The notes under the pieces: model-generated
The model's input: the letters and a program-made list of their open reading frames with translations, nothing else
The model's database searches: none
What the model was told of the DNA's origin: nothing
Shown: positions 26,104 to 36,668 of the stretch, piece by piece
Position numbering within the stretch: position 1 is the stretch's first letter
Layout of the letters: each line of letters starts with the position of its first letter
Origin: Austropuccinia psidii
Lineage: Eukaryota > Basidiomycota > Pucciniomycetes > Pucciniales > Sphaerophragmiaceae
Length of the DNA stretch: 64,000 bases
Assembly: GCA_023105745.1 (NCBI GenBank)
Contig: JALGQZ010000007.1
Span: forward strand, 57,765,569-57,829,568
Direction: 5' to 3'
Program-made: the position numbers and the translations under genes

Positions 26104-28049
26104 TGTGAACCTTTGAGATATGACCACATACCCAAAAAGGTCACAAGAAATATTTAATATAATTATACATTAAAAATAAAGTACCTTAAAACTACAAAAA
26201 TACCATAAATTGGTATAAAACTTGGTTTAACTTAAAAACAAATGAATAAACATGTGAAATAAATTACACCATTGGATTACCCATGTTAAAATACACATAT
26301 ACCATTTTTATGGCATATCTGTAAAGTCAATATTTAATAAGTTATAAGTAATAATACCTTATAAAAGACACAAATCCTTATTTATTTCAAAGCCCAATGA
26401 AACAACATGTAAAATAAATGGTACCATTGAATTCTCCATAAAGATTCACACATAAAACAATTAATAAGCTAAGCTTCAAAATCAATACTTAAGGAATTAA
26501 CCTGAATATATGCACTTTTTTGGTCAACGCATATATTCAAGGATTTTAGCTAATACCTCTTAAATTATGCATGATAGAGTGATGAACCAAAAATAAAGTC
26601 ATCACGTAATTAGTTTAGGAAAGCAGATATGAAGCTTATTCCACAGGCTATAAGCAAGGTTAAAACTTGTAAGGAATTATTGATTAAAATCAACAGAGCT
26701 GTTAACCACTTTGTTGTGAAAGTGGTCCAAACTTAAAAAAAGTAGACAGTTGGATTCTACTAGTTCATTCGTGAAGAATGATTTTTTTTATTATAATATT
26801 TAAGGTATAACCCCTTGAAATCATAGTTTGAAGTTTAAAATATTAAATTTCGACAGAAAAGATGAGTTACAAGAAAAATCATCAAAAATAGAGTTTTGAT
26901 GATGTAATAAAATGCTCTTGAAAGCATAATGAGATTATGCCAAGCTATCAGAATTCACTCTCTGAAGTGCTGTAGCGTGTAAATCTTAAAAGTTATGAAG
27001 GATCAAAGTTTGAGCTTAATTTGATCATTTATGATCACTCACTGTAACCTTAAATTAAGTTTAACAGTCATATAAGTGATACAAATGGTGAATACTATTA
27101 GTCTATGATTAAAACTAATAAAATCCACGAAATTTGGGGTTCTGCCAAGCATTTGACGTCATCAAACTTAGAGCTATAGTGATAACTCTAAATAATGGTG
27201 TAATAATGATGTAATCATCACCACACCTTAAATTATTGATCAATTCCAGTGGATATGATCAATACACGTCTACTAGAAGCCTGTTGGACTCTAGGAGGGA
27301 GGTATTTACTATAAATAGAGCTCTTTTTACTCTGTTTTCCCCTCAGACGCATCAAAAACATTAAATAAATACAATAAAAAGGTAATTTCTTTATTCTTTA
27401 TATATAAAACTTTTATATTACTAGAGACCAAAGATAATCTTATTATAATCATCAATTTTGATGTGATTAAATCATTTATTTAATTGTTTTTGTTAAAAAT
27501 CTCTCTAAAATCCCATTTCCACGTAAAAATCAAGAATATTTGTAATTTCTCTATTTTTTATTGTAAATACAATTTGGATAAGTTGTATTTATATTATTTG
27601 GCGTAAAATATCTCAAAATTATTATATTAAGTATTAAAAGTAGGTTATTTTCTCTTATTATAATAATTTTTCTCTCTATTATTCTTTTGCTAATTTTTTA
27701 ATTAATCTAAATAGTATTTATATTGATTTATAACTTTAATATTAGTAATATTATTGTTATTAATTGTTTTTTATTAATAAAAAACAATTTTTTACGCCTT
27801 TATTATTTGTTTGTAACAATAATAAAGTGCTTTGAATATATTAATTATTTTATATTAATATATTTATTTTATTATATAAATTATATCATCATATTTTATT
27901 AATAATATAATTATTTTTACGCCATAATTATAATAATTCTTTATTATTATAATTATTTTTATCTTATTTATTTCATTTATAAGGACATTCATAGTACAAT
28001 AAGTAAAATATTAGTAATTTTAATTATTGTTTCATAGTCAAACCTTACA
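26104..28049 (+). repeat. Ty3-2 5' LTR (1,946 bp)
   Basis: Starts TGTGAACC and ends CCTTACA. It is nearly the same as 34705-36668, differing by a few percent by eye. The U3 part holds two diverged tandem units of about 150 bp (roughly 26200-26340 and 26350-26500). A perfect CRE-type site TGACGTCA lies at 27154-27161 and a TATA box (TATAAATA) at 27310-27317. A donor-like AAAAG/GTAATTT follows about 70 bp after the TATA (27381/27382). Target duplication ATTAT precedes it (26099-26103). Confidence 0.93.
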
Positions 28050-28072
28050 TTTGGGGCCTGGCCATGATATTT
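28050..28072 (+). promoter_or_regulatory. Primer-binding region of Ty3-2
   Basis: Directly after the LTR's ACA comes TTTGGGGCCTGGCCATGATA. The TGG two bases in is the expected complement of a tRNA CCA end. The same position in Ty3-3 (51887) reads TTTGGGGGCCCAGCCATGAT. I could not assign the tRNA. Confidence 0.55.
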
Positions 28073-28561
28073 ACTCTAAAAGACCTTTAAAAAGATTCTA
28101 ATTGGGCTTATTAAATAATAAATTATATTTATAATCATAAAATTATATAATAATTTTATATTTATTGATTTTAAGAGCTATTGAGGCATTTGGAAAGAAA
28201 TTGTACTGTCTTACACATGGTTTTTCACACCCTTAGACTTGCAAAAACCTTCTTTGAGTGACTCTAGTGATTAAAAAAGATATTTTATAAATTAAAAATA
28301 ATTTTATATTATAAATTAATTTGATAAAAAAGAATCATATTCATTTTTATTTTATTCTTTAAAAATAAAAACTTAAAAAAATAATAAAAATATTAAAAAC
28401 CAATAAAAAAGTTATTTTATTCATTTTAATTTCATTTCTTTAATTATTTTCATTTTTTTAATAAAAAAAGATATAAAAGCAATTTTTACATGGAAAATTG
28501 CCATATCTTAACAAAAATAACACTTTTATATAAAAGACTTAAATTTTTTTGTCTTTTTTAG

Positions 28562-28711
28562 TGTTTGAAGACAACCCAACAGAGGATAACCAAACCACTG
28601 TTGAAGGATTGGTGGAAGAAACTTGTCAAAATTCTCCAACACAAATAATCACTAAGAAAAAGAAAGCCAAGAAATTGGACTTTCCAGGACCCACTATTCA
28701 GGACTCTGAAG
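28562..28711 (+). CDS. Candidate upstream exon of Ty3-2 ORF1
   Basis: An open 150-nt block is bounded by a good acceptor (GTCTTTTTTAG, AG at 28560-28561) and a good donor (GAAG/GTGAGTACC, donor from 28712). Its frame reads FEDNPTEDNQTTVEG and ends with a Lys-rich block before SEG. If spliced to the AG at 28797-28798 it enters the ORF1 frame in phase, and that junction removes the gag start codon. The minus-strand copy has an equivalent block (10852-10737) whose phase also fits; in Ty3-3 (52111-52321) the block exists but the phase does not fit. Inference from sequence only; no transcript evidence. Confidence 0.45.
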
Positions 28712-28787
28712 GTGAGTACCTCATTTATAAATTGCCATAAGAGTATTTCTGTTCTAAAATCCTCTTATTTCTTATTTTTCTTATAAT

Positions 28788-30857
28788 ATGACTACCAGAA
28801 GAGGCTCCCAATACTCCATCCAATCAGATGGAGCTGGACTCAGAGGTAGAATTGATTCCTCAAAAGGGAAAAGGAAGGGCAATATCCCCAGTGGAACAGA
28901 ATACACACAAGGAAGTGCGTTATCCAAAAGGCAAGTCTCAGAAATGCCCATGATATCTAAACCTGAATTGGAACTAAGTATGAGTGACTCAAATAGGTAC
29001 AAATCACATTCAGAGGGCTCAAATAGACATTTACATGAGCCAATACAAACAGTACTACACAGTGTACAAGGACAAAGATTGGGAAATGTTGCCTCAAATA
29101 CACCAAGGAGTGATGAACTCCTGGCACATCCTAACGAAATTCCTCAAAGAGGAGGAAATAGTGAGATACTCCAATGGATGGAATCCACTATCATCCAAAC
29201 CTCAAATCAAAAAGATCAAGGAATATCATGCCAAAAAGAAGGAGGCAACCAAGGAAGAAGCCCCAGTAGCTTCTACCAGCAAGCCCCAAGCCAACCCACT
29301 TCCCCAAGAAGGGAAGAAGAACAAGAAAAAGCATTGGAAGAAACCATATTCCCCAAGCTACAGGATTCCCAAAATCCAAAAAGATGCCATGGACCATGTC
29401 TTCAACATGGCCAGAACTTTGATGGAATTCAAAGACAAAGAGGAACAAATAATGAGACAACCCCATTTCCCAAAGAAATAACCTTGTCTCCTGATGTTGT
29501 AAATACTTTAACAGAACTTAAAAATAGTATTTTACCTCTTAAAGACATTAAAAATAGTTTATTATCTTTACAAGAAATAAATAATAGCTTATCATCTTTA
29601 ACAAAACTTGTTACAAAAAATAAAAAAGAAATTGATAACATAAAATTTATGATTGAAAATAATAAACCAAAAGTATTAATTGACAATACTCAGAAATTAA
29701 TACAAGGACAACAAGAGTTGTACAAATACATAAGTGATATAAACGAAAAAACTTTGACAATCAATTATGATGTAAGTATTGATAATATTACAGAAAAATT
29801 AAATAAATTAAGTATTTCTGTAGAAAAATCTGAAGAAAAGACTTCATCAAACCAAAAAATACTTTTGGACCATGTAGAAAAAAGTGATGAAGCAAGAATG
29901 AATCTGAAAGATGACATTCAAAGTGAAATAAGGCTTATTACTGAAAAAATGGATAAAATTAATGAGGCTAATCTAGATATGCCAAAGTTATCAACACCAT
30001 TTTCTCACATAAGAAGCCCTGTTAAACCAAAAGAGGAATTAACAAACCAATTCATAACAGACTTGAGTCACCAAGACAATAACCAAGTCTTAATGAAGGA
30101 AGCACCTCAATTGAAAGAATGGCCAACATTCACAGGAGAAGGTGAATATGACCACATGTCATTTATCAAGACAATTGACATGCTACAAGAAGATTATGCC
30201 ATACCAGATGAATTAATCACCGCAAGATTACATTCATTGTTTGAAAAATCTGCAAAAAGATGGTATTATGGCATAAGGCAAACAAATGGCAAAAATACCT
30301 GGTCTTGGTGGAAACAAGAAATAATCACCAAGTGGGCTAATGATGCCTGGAGGTACAAAATAGAAAATGCATTTGAAAATTCTTTCTTTGACCCAGACAA
30401 AGACAAACCTTTAACTTGGTTCTTGAAACAAGTTGAAAGACTTAATGCATTGTACCCAGAAATGTCACAAAAGATGGTGCATATAAAAATACTCAGGAAA
30501 TGTGGAGGAGAGCTAGAACATGCCCTAAGAAGCAGGTGTATAGAACCATGCTCCACAGAAGAGTACATTAATGCACTAGAAGACATAGTGACAAGGACAA
30601 AAGTTGGCAGGACTTGGAAGAAATTGGACATTAAAAGCCCAAATAAACCATTTATCAAAAAAGATAAATCAAAAGAATCCTTCAAGCCCAATACATCCAA
30701 CAATAATGAGCAAAGAAAATGCCATAAATGTGGAGGTATTGGACACTTAGCCAATAATTGCCTTAAAAAGGCAAAAATTAATGAAATTGTGGAAACAGAA
30801 AACCACAATGACAAAAAAGAGGAATCTGACTCTGAAAAAGAGACAGAAAAGTTATAA
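28788..30857 (+). CDS. gag: Ty3-2 Gag (689 codons)
   Basis: Structural protein of the retrotransposon particle. From 28788 the frame is open for 689 codons. The first 220 overlap ORF1 and are of doubtful use, although the start M-T-T-R-R-G-S is recognisable in all three Ty3 copies. About residues 225-400 are Asn/Lys/Ser-rich and probably coiled coil. The capsid-like core lies near 430-620 (EWPTFTGEGEYDHMSFI, WANDAW, LYPEMSQ). A complete zinc knuckle CHKCGGIGHLANNC (CX2CX4HX4C) is at about 644-657. An acidic tail runs into a single in-frame TAA and then into protease. The related element Ty3-3 has no stop at that point, so here it is probably a nonsense mutation. Confidence 0.85.
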   Translation: MTTRRGSQYSIQSDGAGLRGRIDSSKGKRKGNIPSGTEYTQGSALSKRQVSEMPMISKPELELSMSDSNRYKSHSEGSNRHLHEPIQTVLHSVQGQRLGNVASNTPRSDELLAHPNEIPQRGGNSEILQWMESTIIQTSNQKDQGISCQKEGGNQGRSPSSFYQQAPSQPTSPRREEEQEKALEETIFPKLQDSQNPKRCHGPCLQHGQNFDGIQRQRGTNNETTPFPKEITLSPDVVNTLTELKNSILPLKDIKNSLLSLQEINNSLSSLTKLVTKNKKEIDNIKFMIENNKPKVLIDNTQKLIQGQQELYKYISDINEKTLTINYDVSIDNITEKLNKLSISVEKSEEKTSSNQKILLDHVEKSDEARMNLKDDIQSEIRLITEKMDKINEANLDMPKLSTPFSHIRSPVKPKEELTNQFITDLSHQDNNQVLMKEAPQLKEWPTFTGEGEYDHMSFIKTIDMLQEDYAIPDELITARLHSLFEKSAKRWYYGIRQTNGKNTWSWWKQEIITKWANDAWRYKIENAFENSFFDPDKDKPLTWFLKQVERLNALYPEMSQKMVHIKILRKCGGELEHALRSRCIEPCSTEEYINALEDIVTRTKVGRTWKKLDIKSPNKPFIKKDKSKESFKPNTSNNNEQRKCHKCGGIGHLANNCLKKAKINEIVETENHNDKKEESDSEKETEKL
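28799..29481 (+). CDS. Ty3-2 ORF1, overlapping the gag 5' end in another frame
   Basis: This frame is one base off the gag frame. It is open at 28799-28950, has three stops close together (28951, 28975, 28981), then is open from 28984 to the TAA at 29479-29481. Its sequence is the better conserved of the two frames across the three Ty3 copies: NGWNPL here and in Ty3-3, KPYSPSYRIPK and AMDHVFNMART against KPYPQNYRIPK and AMENVFKMERT in the minus-strand copy. It is basic and Pro/Lys-rich, with no named domain that I recognise. It could be the true N-terminal part of Gag joined by frameshifting (CCCAAAG at 29469-29475), or a separate accessory protein made from spliced RNA. Confidence 0.5.
29469..29475 (+). 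promoter_or_regulatory. Candidate -1 frameshift slippery site CCCAAAG
   Basis: Read in the ORF1 frame the bases are TTC CCA AAG AAA TAA. That places C-CCA-AAG, a heptamer of the X-XXY-YYZ class, one codon before the ORF1 stop. A -1 slip continues in the gag frame (EITLSPDV). In the minus-strand copy the two frames change over at the homologous place (TTCCCCAAGAAATTAA), though without a canonical heptamer. In Ty3-3 the region has a deletion and no such site. No downstream structure was modelled. Confidence 0.4.
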
Positions 30858-33800
30858 AGCTCTGAAAGTGATGAAATCAATATAATTAATGCACAAATTA
30901 ATAATATTGATATAATTTATGAAGTACTGGATGTTAACTCAAACTTACCACAAGTTGGGACTTCTGACACAAACCTGACAAATATACAAGATGCCAAAAT
31001 GTATAGGACCAAACCTGCAAGAGGAATGGGATATACAGCTGGAAAATCAAGTATAAGTATTGTTATGGTTGATAACCAAGAAGGAAAAGTTAACTCAGAT
31101 ACAGGAGCATATTGCACCTGTGTTGGTAAAAGTTATTTAAAAACCATTGTCCCAGACTGGCAAGAAAAGCTTATGCCAATACAAGGTGTCAAATTTAGTA
31201 GTGCAAGTGAGAGCATGAAGCCCCTTGGAATAATTGATTTAACACTAATATTTGCTCATCCCTCACAATGTGTCAGAATTAAATTAGATTTTTTGGTAAT
31301 GGACAACTGTACTAGTAATCACTTCATACTTGGGAATGACTACTTATCAATTTATGGTATAGATATCTCTAACCAAAAGGATAGATATTTTACCATAGGA
31401 GACAACCAAAGACAAAAGTTTGGCTTCTTAAATAACAAAAAACAAATCACAGTCATTAAGAATGAAGAAAAAATTCCAGAAAAGGAACTTTTTATATCTG
31501 AACAACTCAAAGAGGCAGAATTCAATCAAGAAATAACAGAAAAAATAAAAGAAAAATTCATTGACCTCCTATTTAAATACAAAAATACCTTTGCAACTGA
31601 CAAAGAGCCACTAGGTGCCATAATTGGACATGAAGTGGATATAATTCTTAATGTGGAAAAACCTTACCCACCTTTACTAAGGAGACCTGCTTACCCAGCT
31701 AGTCCAAGAGCTAGAGAAGCCCTAGAGGTACACATTAAAGAATTAATGGACCTTGGAGTATTAAGAAAGGTAGGACATAATGAGCAGGTAGAAGTCACTA
31801 CACCTGTCATTATAACTTGGCATAATGGAAAATCAAGGATGGTAGGAGACTTCAGAGCCCTGAACACCTATACCATTCCATACAGGTATCCAATACCCAG
31901 GATCCATGAGACATTGTCACAATTGTCACAAGCTAAGTTCATCACAGCCATGGATGCCTTAAAGGGTTTTCATCAAAATGTCTTAACAGACAATGCTAAG
32001 AAACTAATGAGGGTAATAGTCCACTGTGGAATTTTTGAATACTTGAGAATGACATTTGGCATAAAAAATGCACCTTCCCATTATCAAAGAATGATGAATA
32101 CCATATTTCCTGAAGAATTATCAGAAGAATGGTTAATTATCTATATTGATGATATCATAGCTTGCTCAGAAACTTGGGAAAATCACCTTGCAAGACTAGA
32201 AAGGGTACTACAAAAAATAGTCCAAGTGAATATGAAAATTTCCTTGAAAAAGTGTCATTTTTCATACAGTGAATTAAAAGCACTAGGACATGTGGTATCT
32301 GGACTTAGTCTAGGCATAGACAAGAATAAAGTAGCAGCAGTACTACTTAAGCCAATGCCTCAAACCAAAAAAGAAATGCAATCATTTCTAAAATTTGCTG
32401 GTTACTATAGACAGAATATAAAGGACTTTGCAAAAATTGCTAAATCCTTGTATAAACTATGTGACCAACAAACAGTCTATGAAATGACAGAAGAAAGAGT
32501 CAAGGCATATGAAGAATTGAAAAATTCCTTAACAAATGCCCCATTTCTTCTAATGCCAGATTGGAAATTACCCTTCAAACTTTACATTTATGCTTGTGGA
32601 GAAGGACTGGGTGCTGCACTACACCAGACACAAATTATCAATGATAAACCAGTGGAAGGACCAATCTGTTTTATTTCAAGAAAGATAAAACCAACAGAAG
32701 CAAGATATGGAGCAAGCCAAATGGAATGCCTCTGCTTAGTGTGGGCTTTAGAAAAATTACATTACTACTTGGATGGAACAGTATCTGATGTGATTACAGA
32801 CTGTAATGCTGTAAAATCTCTCTTAAATATGAAAACTCCAGATAGACATATGCTGAGATGGCAAATTGCCATCCAAGAATATAGAGGAAATATGACTATT
32901 GCTCATAAATCTGGAAATATTCATAAAAATGCAGATGGTCTTAGCAGATGGGCTCTAGCAAATACCCCTGACAATCCAGCATGGGTACCACAAGAAGAAA
33001 ACCATATAGAAGGAATATGTGTTACAGACATTGGCACAGAATTCTTTAACCAAGTTAAAGAAAGCTATAAGATAGACAAAAACTGCCATATCTTAAGCCA
33101 ACTTTTAATAAAAGACTGCAAAGACCCATCACTTTCATCAAAACTAGATGAAACATGGAAAAAGGCATATGATGAAGGAAGATTCCACCTCCTTGATGGA
33201 ATCCTTTACCATAGAACAAAACACACATGTGTTATGGCCTTAACAGATAGAACCCTGATAAACACTATGTTACATGAGTGTCATGATAGTGTTGCAGCTG
33301 GACACCTTTCAGAAGACAGGACACTAGAGAGGGTAAAAACCTGCTCTTGGTGGCCAAATTGGAAGAAAGATGTTATAGAATACTGCCAAACCTGTGACAG
33401 ATGTCAAAAAGCCAACAGAGCCACAGGAAAGAAATTTGGAATGATGATCCAAATCCAAGAACCAAAATCCCCTTGGGAAATAGTTCATATGGATTGGGTA
33501 ACAGAATTACCTCCAGGAGGAGATAGAAGCTATAATGCATGCCTTGTATTGGTTGACAGATATAGCAAAACTCCCATGTTCCTACCATTTCACAAAGATG
33601 ACACAGCTATGGACACAGCTATAATGATATGGAATAGAGTTATTAGCCATACAGGCTTATTCCAGAATATTATAAGTGACAGAGACCCAAAGTTCACTTC
33701 AGCATTATGGACAAATCTCCATAACTTGTTTGGGACAAAGTTATCATTCTCAACAGCTTACCATCCTCAAACCGATGGTTTAGCAGAAAGAATGATACAG

Positions 33801-34586
33801 ACCTTAGAGGACATGATCAGAAGATTCTGTGCTTATGGGCTAGAATTCAAAGATTCTGATGGTTTTACCCATGATTGGTGTACACTAATACCAGCTCTTG
33901 AACTGGCATATAAAACATCAATCCATTCTTCTACTGGCAAAACACCAGCAATACTAGAAAAAGGTTGGAATCCAAGACTTCCTTATGATACCCTCAAAAA
34001 GGACTTAGTGGATATACATCCAACAGCAAGCACTTTTAAGATAATGCTTGATAAGGCAAGACACCATGCAAACAGATGTATGCAAAATTCTTTCAAATAT
34101 GCAAAAGAGAGATGGGATAAAAGTCATAAGCCCCCTGATTTTGAAATAGGAGACTTGGTCCTAGTATCAACCCTTAATTTCAATAACATAAAAGGCCGAA
34201 AGAAATTAAAAGATTCCTTTTCAGGACCATTTATGATAAAAGCACTTCATGGACCCAATGCTGTGAAATTGGAACTCACAGGTGAACTAATGAACAAACG
34301 CCCAACTTTCCCTGTAGGTCTGATAAAACCTTACAGTTAAAGTGACAAGGAGTTATTTCCACTAAGAAATAAACCCCCACTTGAAATTCCCCCCTTGGAA
34401 GAAGGAGAGGAAAAGAAAATAGTAAAAGTCCTTAAAGAAAGAAGGACAAGAAACAAAAAAGAAAGAGAATACCTTGTAAGGTATAGAAATTCAACTCAAG
34501 AAGATGAATGGCTACTTGAAAAAGATATAACAAATGCTGATAAACTACTAAGAAGGTTTAGACATGAAAGAAAACCTGAAAAATAG
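30858..34586 (+). CDS. pol: Ty3-2 Pol: protease, RT, RNase H, integrase, chromodomain
   Basis: In frame with gag after one TAA. Aspartic protease has DTGA (about 31098) and ILGNDYL. Reverse transcriptase has [14 protein letters not shown] and the YIDDI catalytic box (about 32141). RNase H keeps [15 protein letters not shown] and KNADGLSRW, but its first catalytic Asp is Tyr (LYIYACGEG, codon 32589-32591, against LYIDASGDG in Ty3-3). Integrase has an H/C zinc region ending CQTCDRCQK, then [12 protein letters not shown] and DGLAERMIQ, a complete D,D,E set. A TAA at 34338-34340 cuts off the last 82 codons, which hold a chromodomain-like end ([20 protein letters not shown]). Such chromodomains guide insertion to marked chromatin in chromoviruses. 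The copy is nearly intact but probably inactive. Confidence 0.92.
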
Positions 34587-34689
34587 AAAAGTTAAGCATT
34601 ATTGAGCTTCAAGACTAACAAAGTCTATTGAAGAGGTAGGACAGTGGATGATAACCTAATTACACATATCAGATTGTGGTACAATCTTT

Positions 34690-34704
34690 TTTGGTGGTAG
34701 GGAA
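34690..34704 (+). promoter_or_regulatory. Polypurine tract of Ty3-2
   Basis: TTGGTGGTAGGGAA lies immediately before the TGTGAGCC start of the 3' LTR. Ty3-3 has the cleaner tract AGGGGGAGGGAA at the same place (58261-58272). Confidence 0.7.
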
Positions 34705-36668
34705 TGTGAGCCTTTGAGATATGACCACATACCCAAAAAGGTCACAAGAAATATTTAATATAATTATACATTAAAAATAAAGTACCTTAAAGCTACAAAA
34801 ATACCATAAATTGGTATAAAACTTGGTTTAACTTAAAAACCAATGAATAGACATGTGAAATGAATTACACCATTGGATTTTCCATGGTAAAATACACATA
34901 TACCATTTTTATGGCATATCTGTAAAGTCAATATTTAATAAGTTATAAGTAATAATACCTTATAAAAGACACAAATCCTTATTTATTTCAAAGCCCAATG
35001 AAACAACATGTAAAATAAATGGTACCATTGAATTCTCCATAAAGATTCACACATAAAACAATTAATAAGCTAAGCTTCAAAATCAATACTTAAGGAATTA
35101 ACCTGAATATATGCACTTTTTTGGTCAATGCATATATTCAAGGATTTTAGCTAATATCTCTTAAATTATGCATGATAGAGTGATGAACCAAAAATAAAGT
35201 CATCACTTAATTACTGTAGGAAAACAGATATGATGTTTATTTCACAAGCTATAAACAAGGTTAAAACCTGTAAGGAATTATTGATTAAAATCAACAGAGC
35301 TGTTGACCACTTTGTTGTGAAAGTGGTCAAAACTTAAAAAAAGTAGACAGTTGGATTCTACTAGCTCATTCGTGAAGAATGATGTATTTTTTATCATAAT
35401 ATTTAAGGTATAACCCCTTGAAATCATAGTTTGAAGTTGAAAATATTAAATTTCGACAGAAAAGATGAGTTACAAGAAAAATCATCAAAAATAGAGTTTT
35501 GATGATGTAATAAAATGCTCTTGGAAGCATAATAATGTTATGCCAAGCTATCAGAATTCACTCTCTGAAGTGCTGTAGCGTGTAAATCTTAACAGTTATG
35601 AAGGATCAAAGTTTGAGCTTACTTTGATCATTTATGATCACTCACTGTAACCTTAAATTAAGTTTAACAGTCATATAAGTGATAAAATTGGTGAACACTA
35701 TTAGTCTATGATTAAAACTGATAAAATACACAAAATTTGGGGTTCTTCCAAGCATTTGACGTCATCAAACTTAGAGTTATAGTGATAACTCTAAAGAATG
35801 GTGTAATAATGATGTAATCATCACCAAACCTTAAATTATTGATCAATTCCAGTGGATATGATCAATACACGTCTACTAGAAGCCTTTTGAACTCTAGGAG
35901 GGAGGTATTTACTATAAATAGAGCTCTTTTTACTCTGTTTTCCCCTCAGACGCATCAAAAACATTAAATCAATACAATAAAAAGGTAATTTCTTTATTCT
36001 TTATATATAAAACTTTTATATTACTAGAGACCAAAGATAATCTTATTATAATCATCAATTTTGATGTGATTAAATCATTTATTTAATTGTTTTTGTTAAA
36101 AATCTCTCTAAAATCCCATTTCCACGTAAAAATCAAGAATATTTGTAATTTCTCTATTTTTTATTGTAAATACAATTTGGATAAGTTGTATTTATGTTAT
36201 TTGGCGTAAAATATCTCAAAATTATTATATTAAGTATTAAAAGTAGGTTATTTTCTCTTATTATAATAATTTTTCTCTCTATTATTCTTTTAATAATTCT
36301 TTAATTAATATAAATAGTATTTATATTGATTTATAACTTTAATATTAGTGATATTATTGTTATTAATTGTTTTTTATTAATAAAAAACAATTTTTTACGC
36401 CTTTATGATTTGTTTTTAACAATGATAAAGTGCTTTGAATATATTAATTATTTTATATTAATATATTTATTTTATTATATTATATCTTATAATATAAATT
36501 ATATTATCATATTTTATTAATAATATAATTATTTTTATGCCATAATTATAATAATTCTTTATTATTATAATTATTTTTATCTTATTTATTTCATTTATAA
36601 GGACATTCATAGTACAATAAGTAAAATATTAGTAATTTTTACTTATTGTTTCATAGTCAAACCTTACA
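34705..36668 (+). repeat. Ty3-2 3' LTR (1,964 bp)
   Basis: Same signals as the 5' LTR: TGACGTCA at 35757-35764, TATAAATA at 35913-35920, end CCTTACA. It is slightly longer because of an extra TATATT-rich stretch near 36475-36500. Several differences between the two LTRs are CG against TG (for example the GGTCAACGC/GGTCAATGC site at about 26526 and 35126). Followed by target duplication ATTAT (36669-36673). Confidence 0.93.

Larger units (their letters stand above)
26104..36668 (+). mobile_element. Ty3-2: full-length Ty3/gypsy chromovirus, 10,565 bp
   Basis: Two colinear LTRs, a primer-binding region directly after the first, gag and pol in one frame, a purine tract before the second LTR and a perfect 5-bp target duplication (ATTAT at 26099-26103 and 36669-36673) define the element exactly. 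Order is gag, protease, reverse transcriptase, RNase H, integrase, chromodomain, which is the Ty3 order. The frame from 28788 to 34586 is 1,933 codons, interrupted by only two TAA codons (30855 and 34338). One RNase H catalytic position is changed. It is therefore a recent but probably defective copy. It sits inside an older LTR of its own family. Confidence 0.93.

Noticed and set aside
30858..30998. Programmed stop readthrough between gag and pol
   Set aside because: The related element Ty3-3 has no stop here, so a nonsense mutation is simpler; kept only as a low-score finding.
28781..34340. Antisense frames under Ty3-2 gag and pol (73-204 codons)
   Set aside because: Shadows of the sense coding frame; no independent support.
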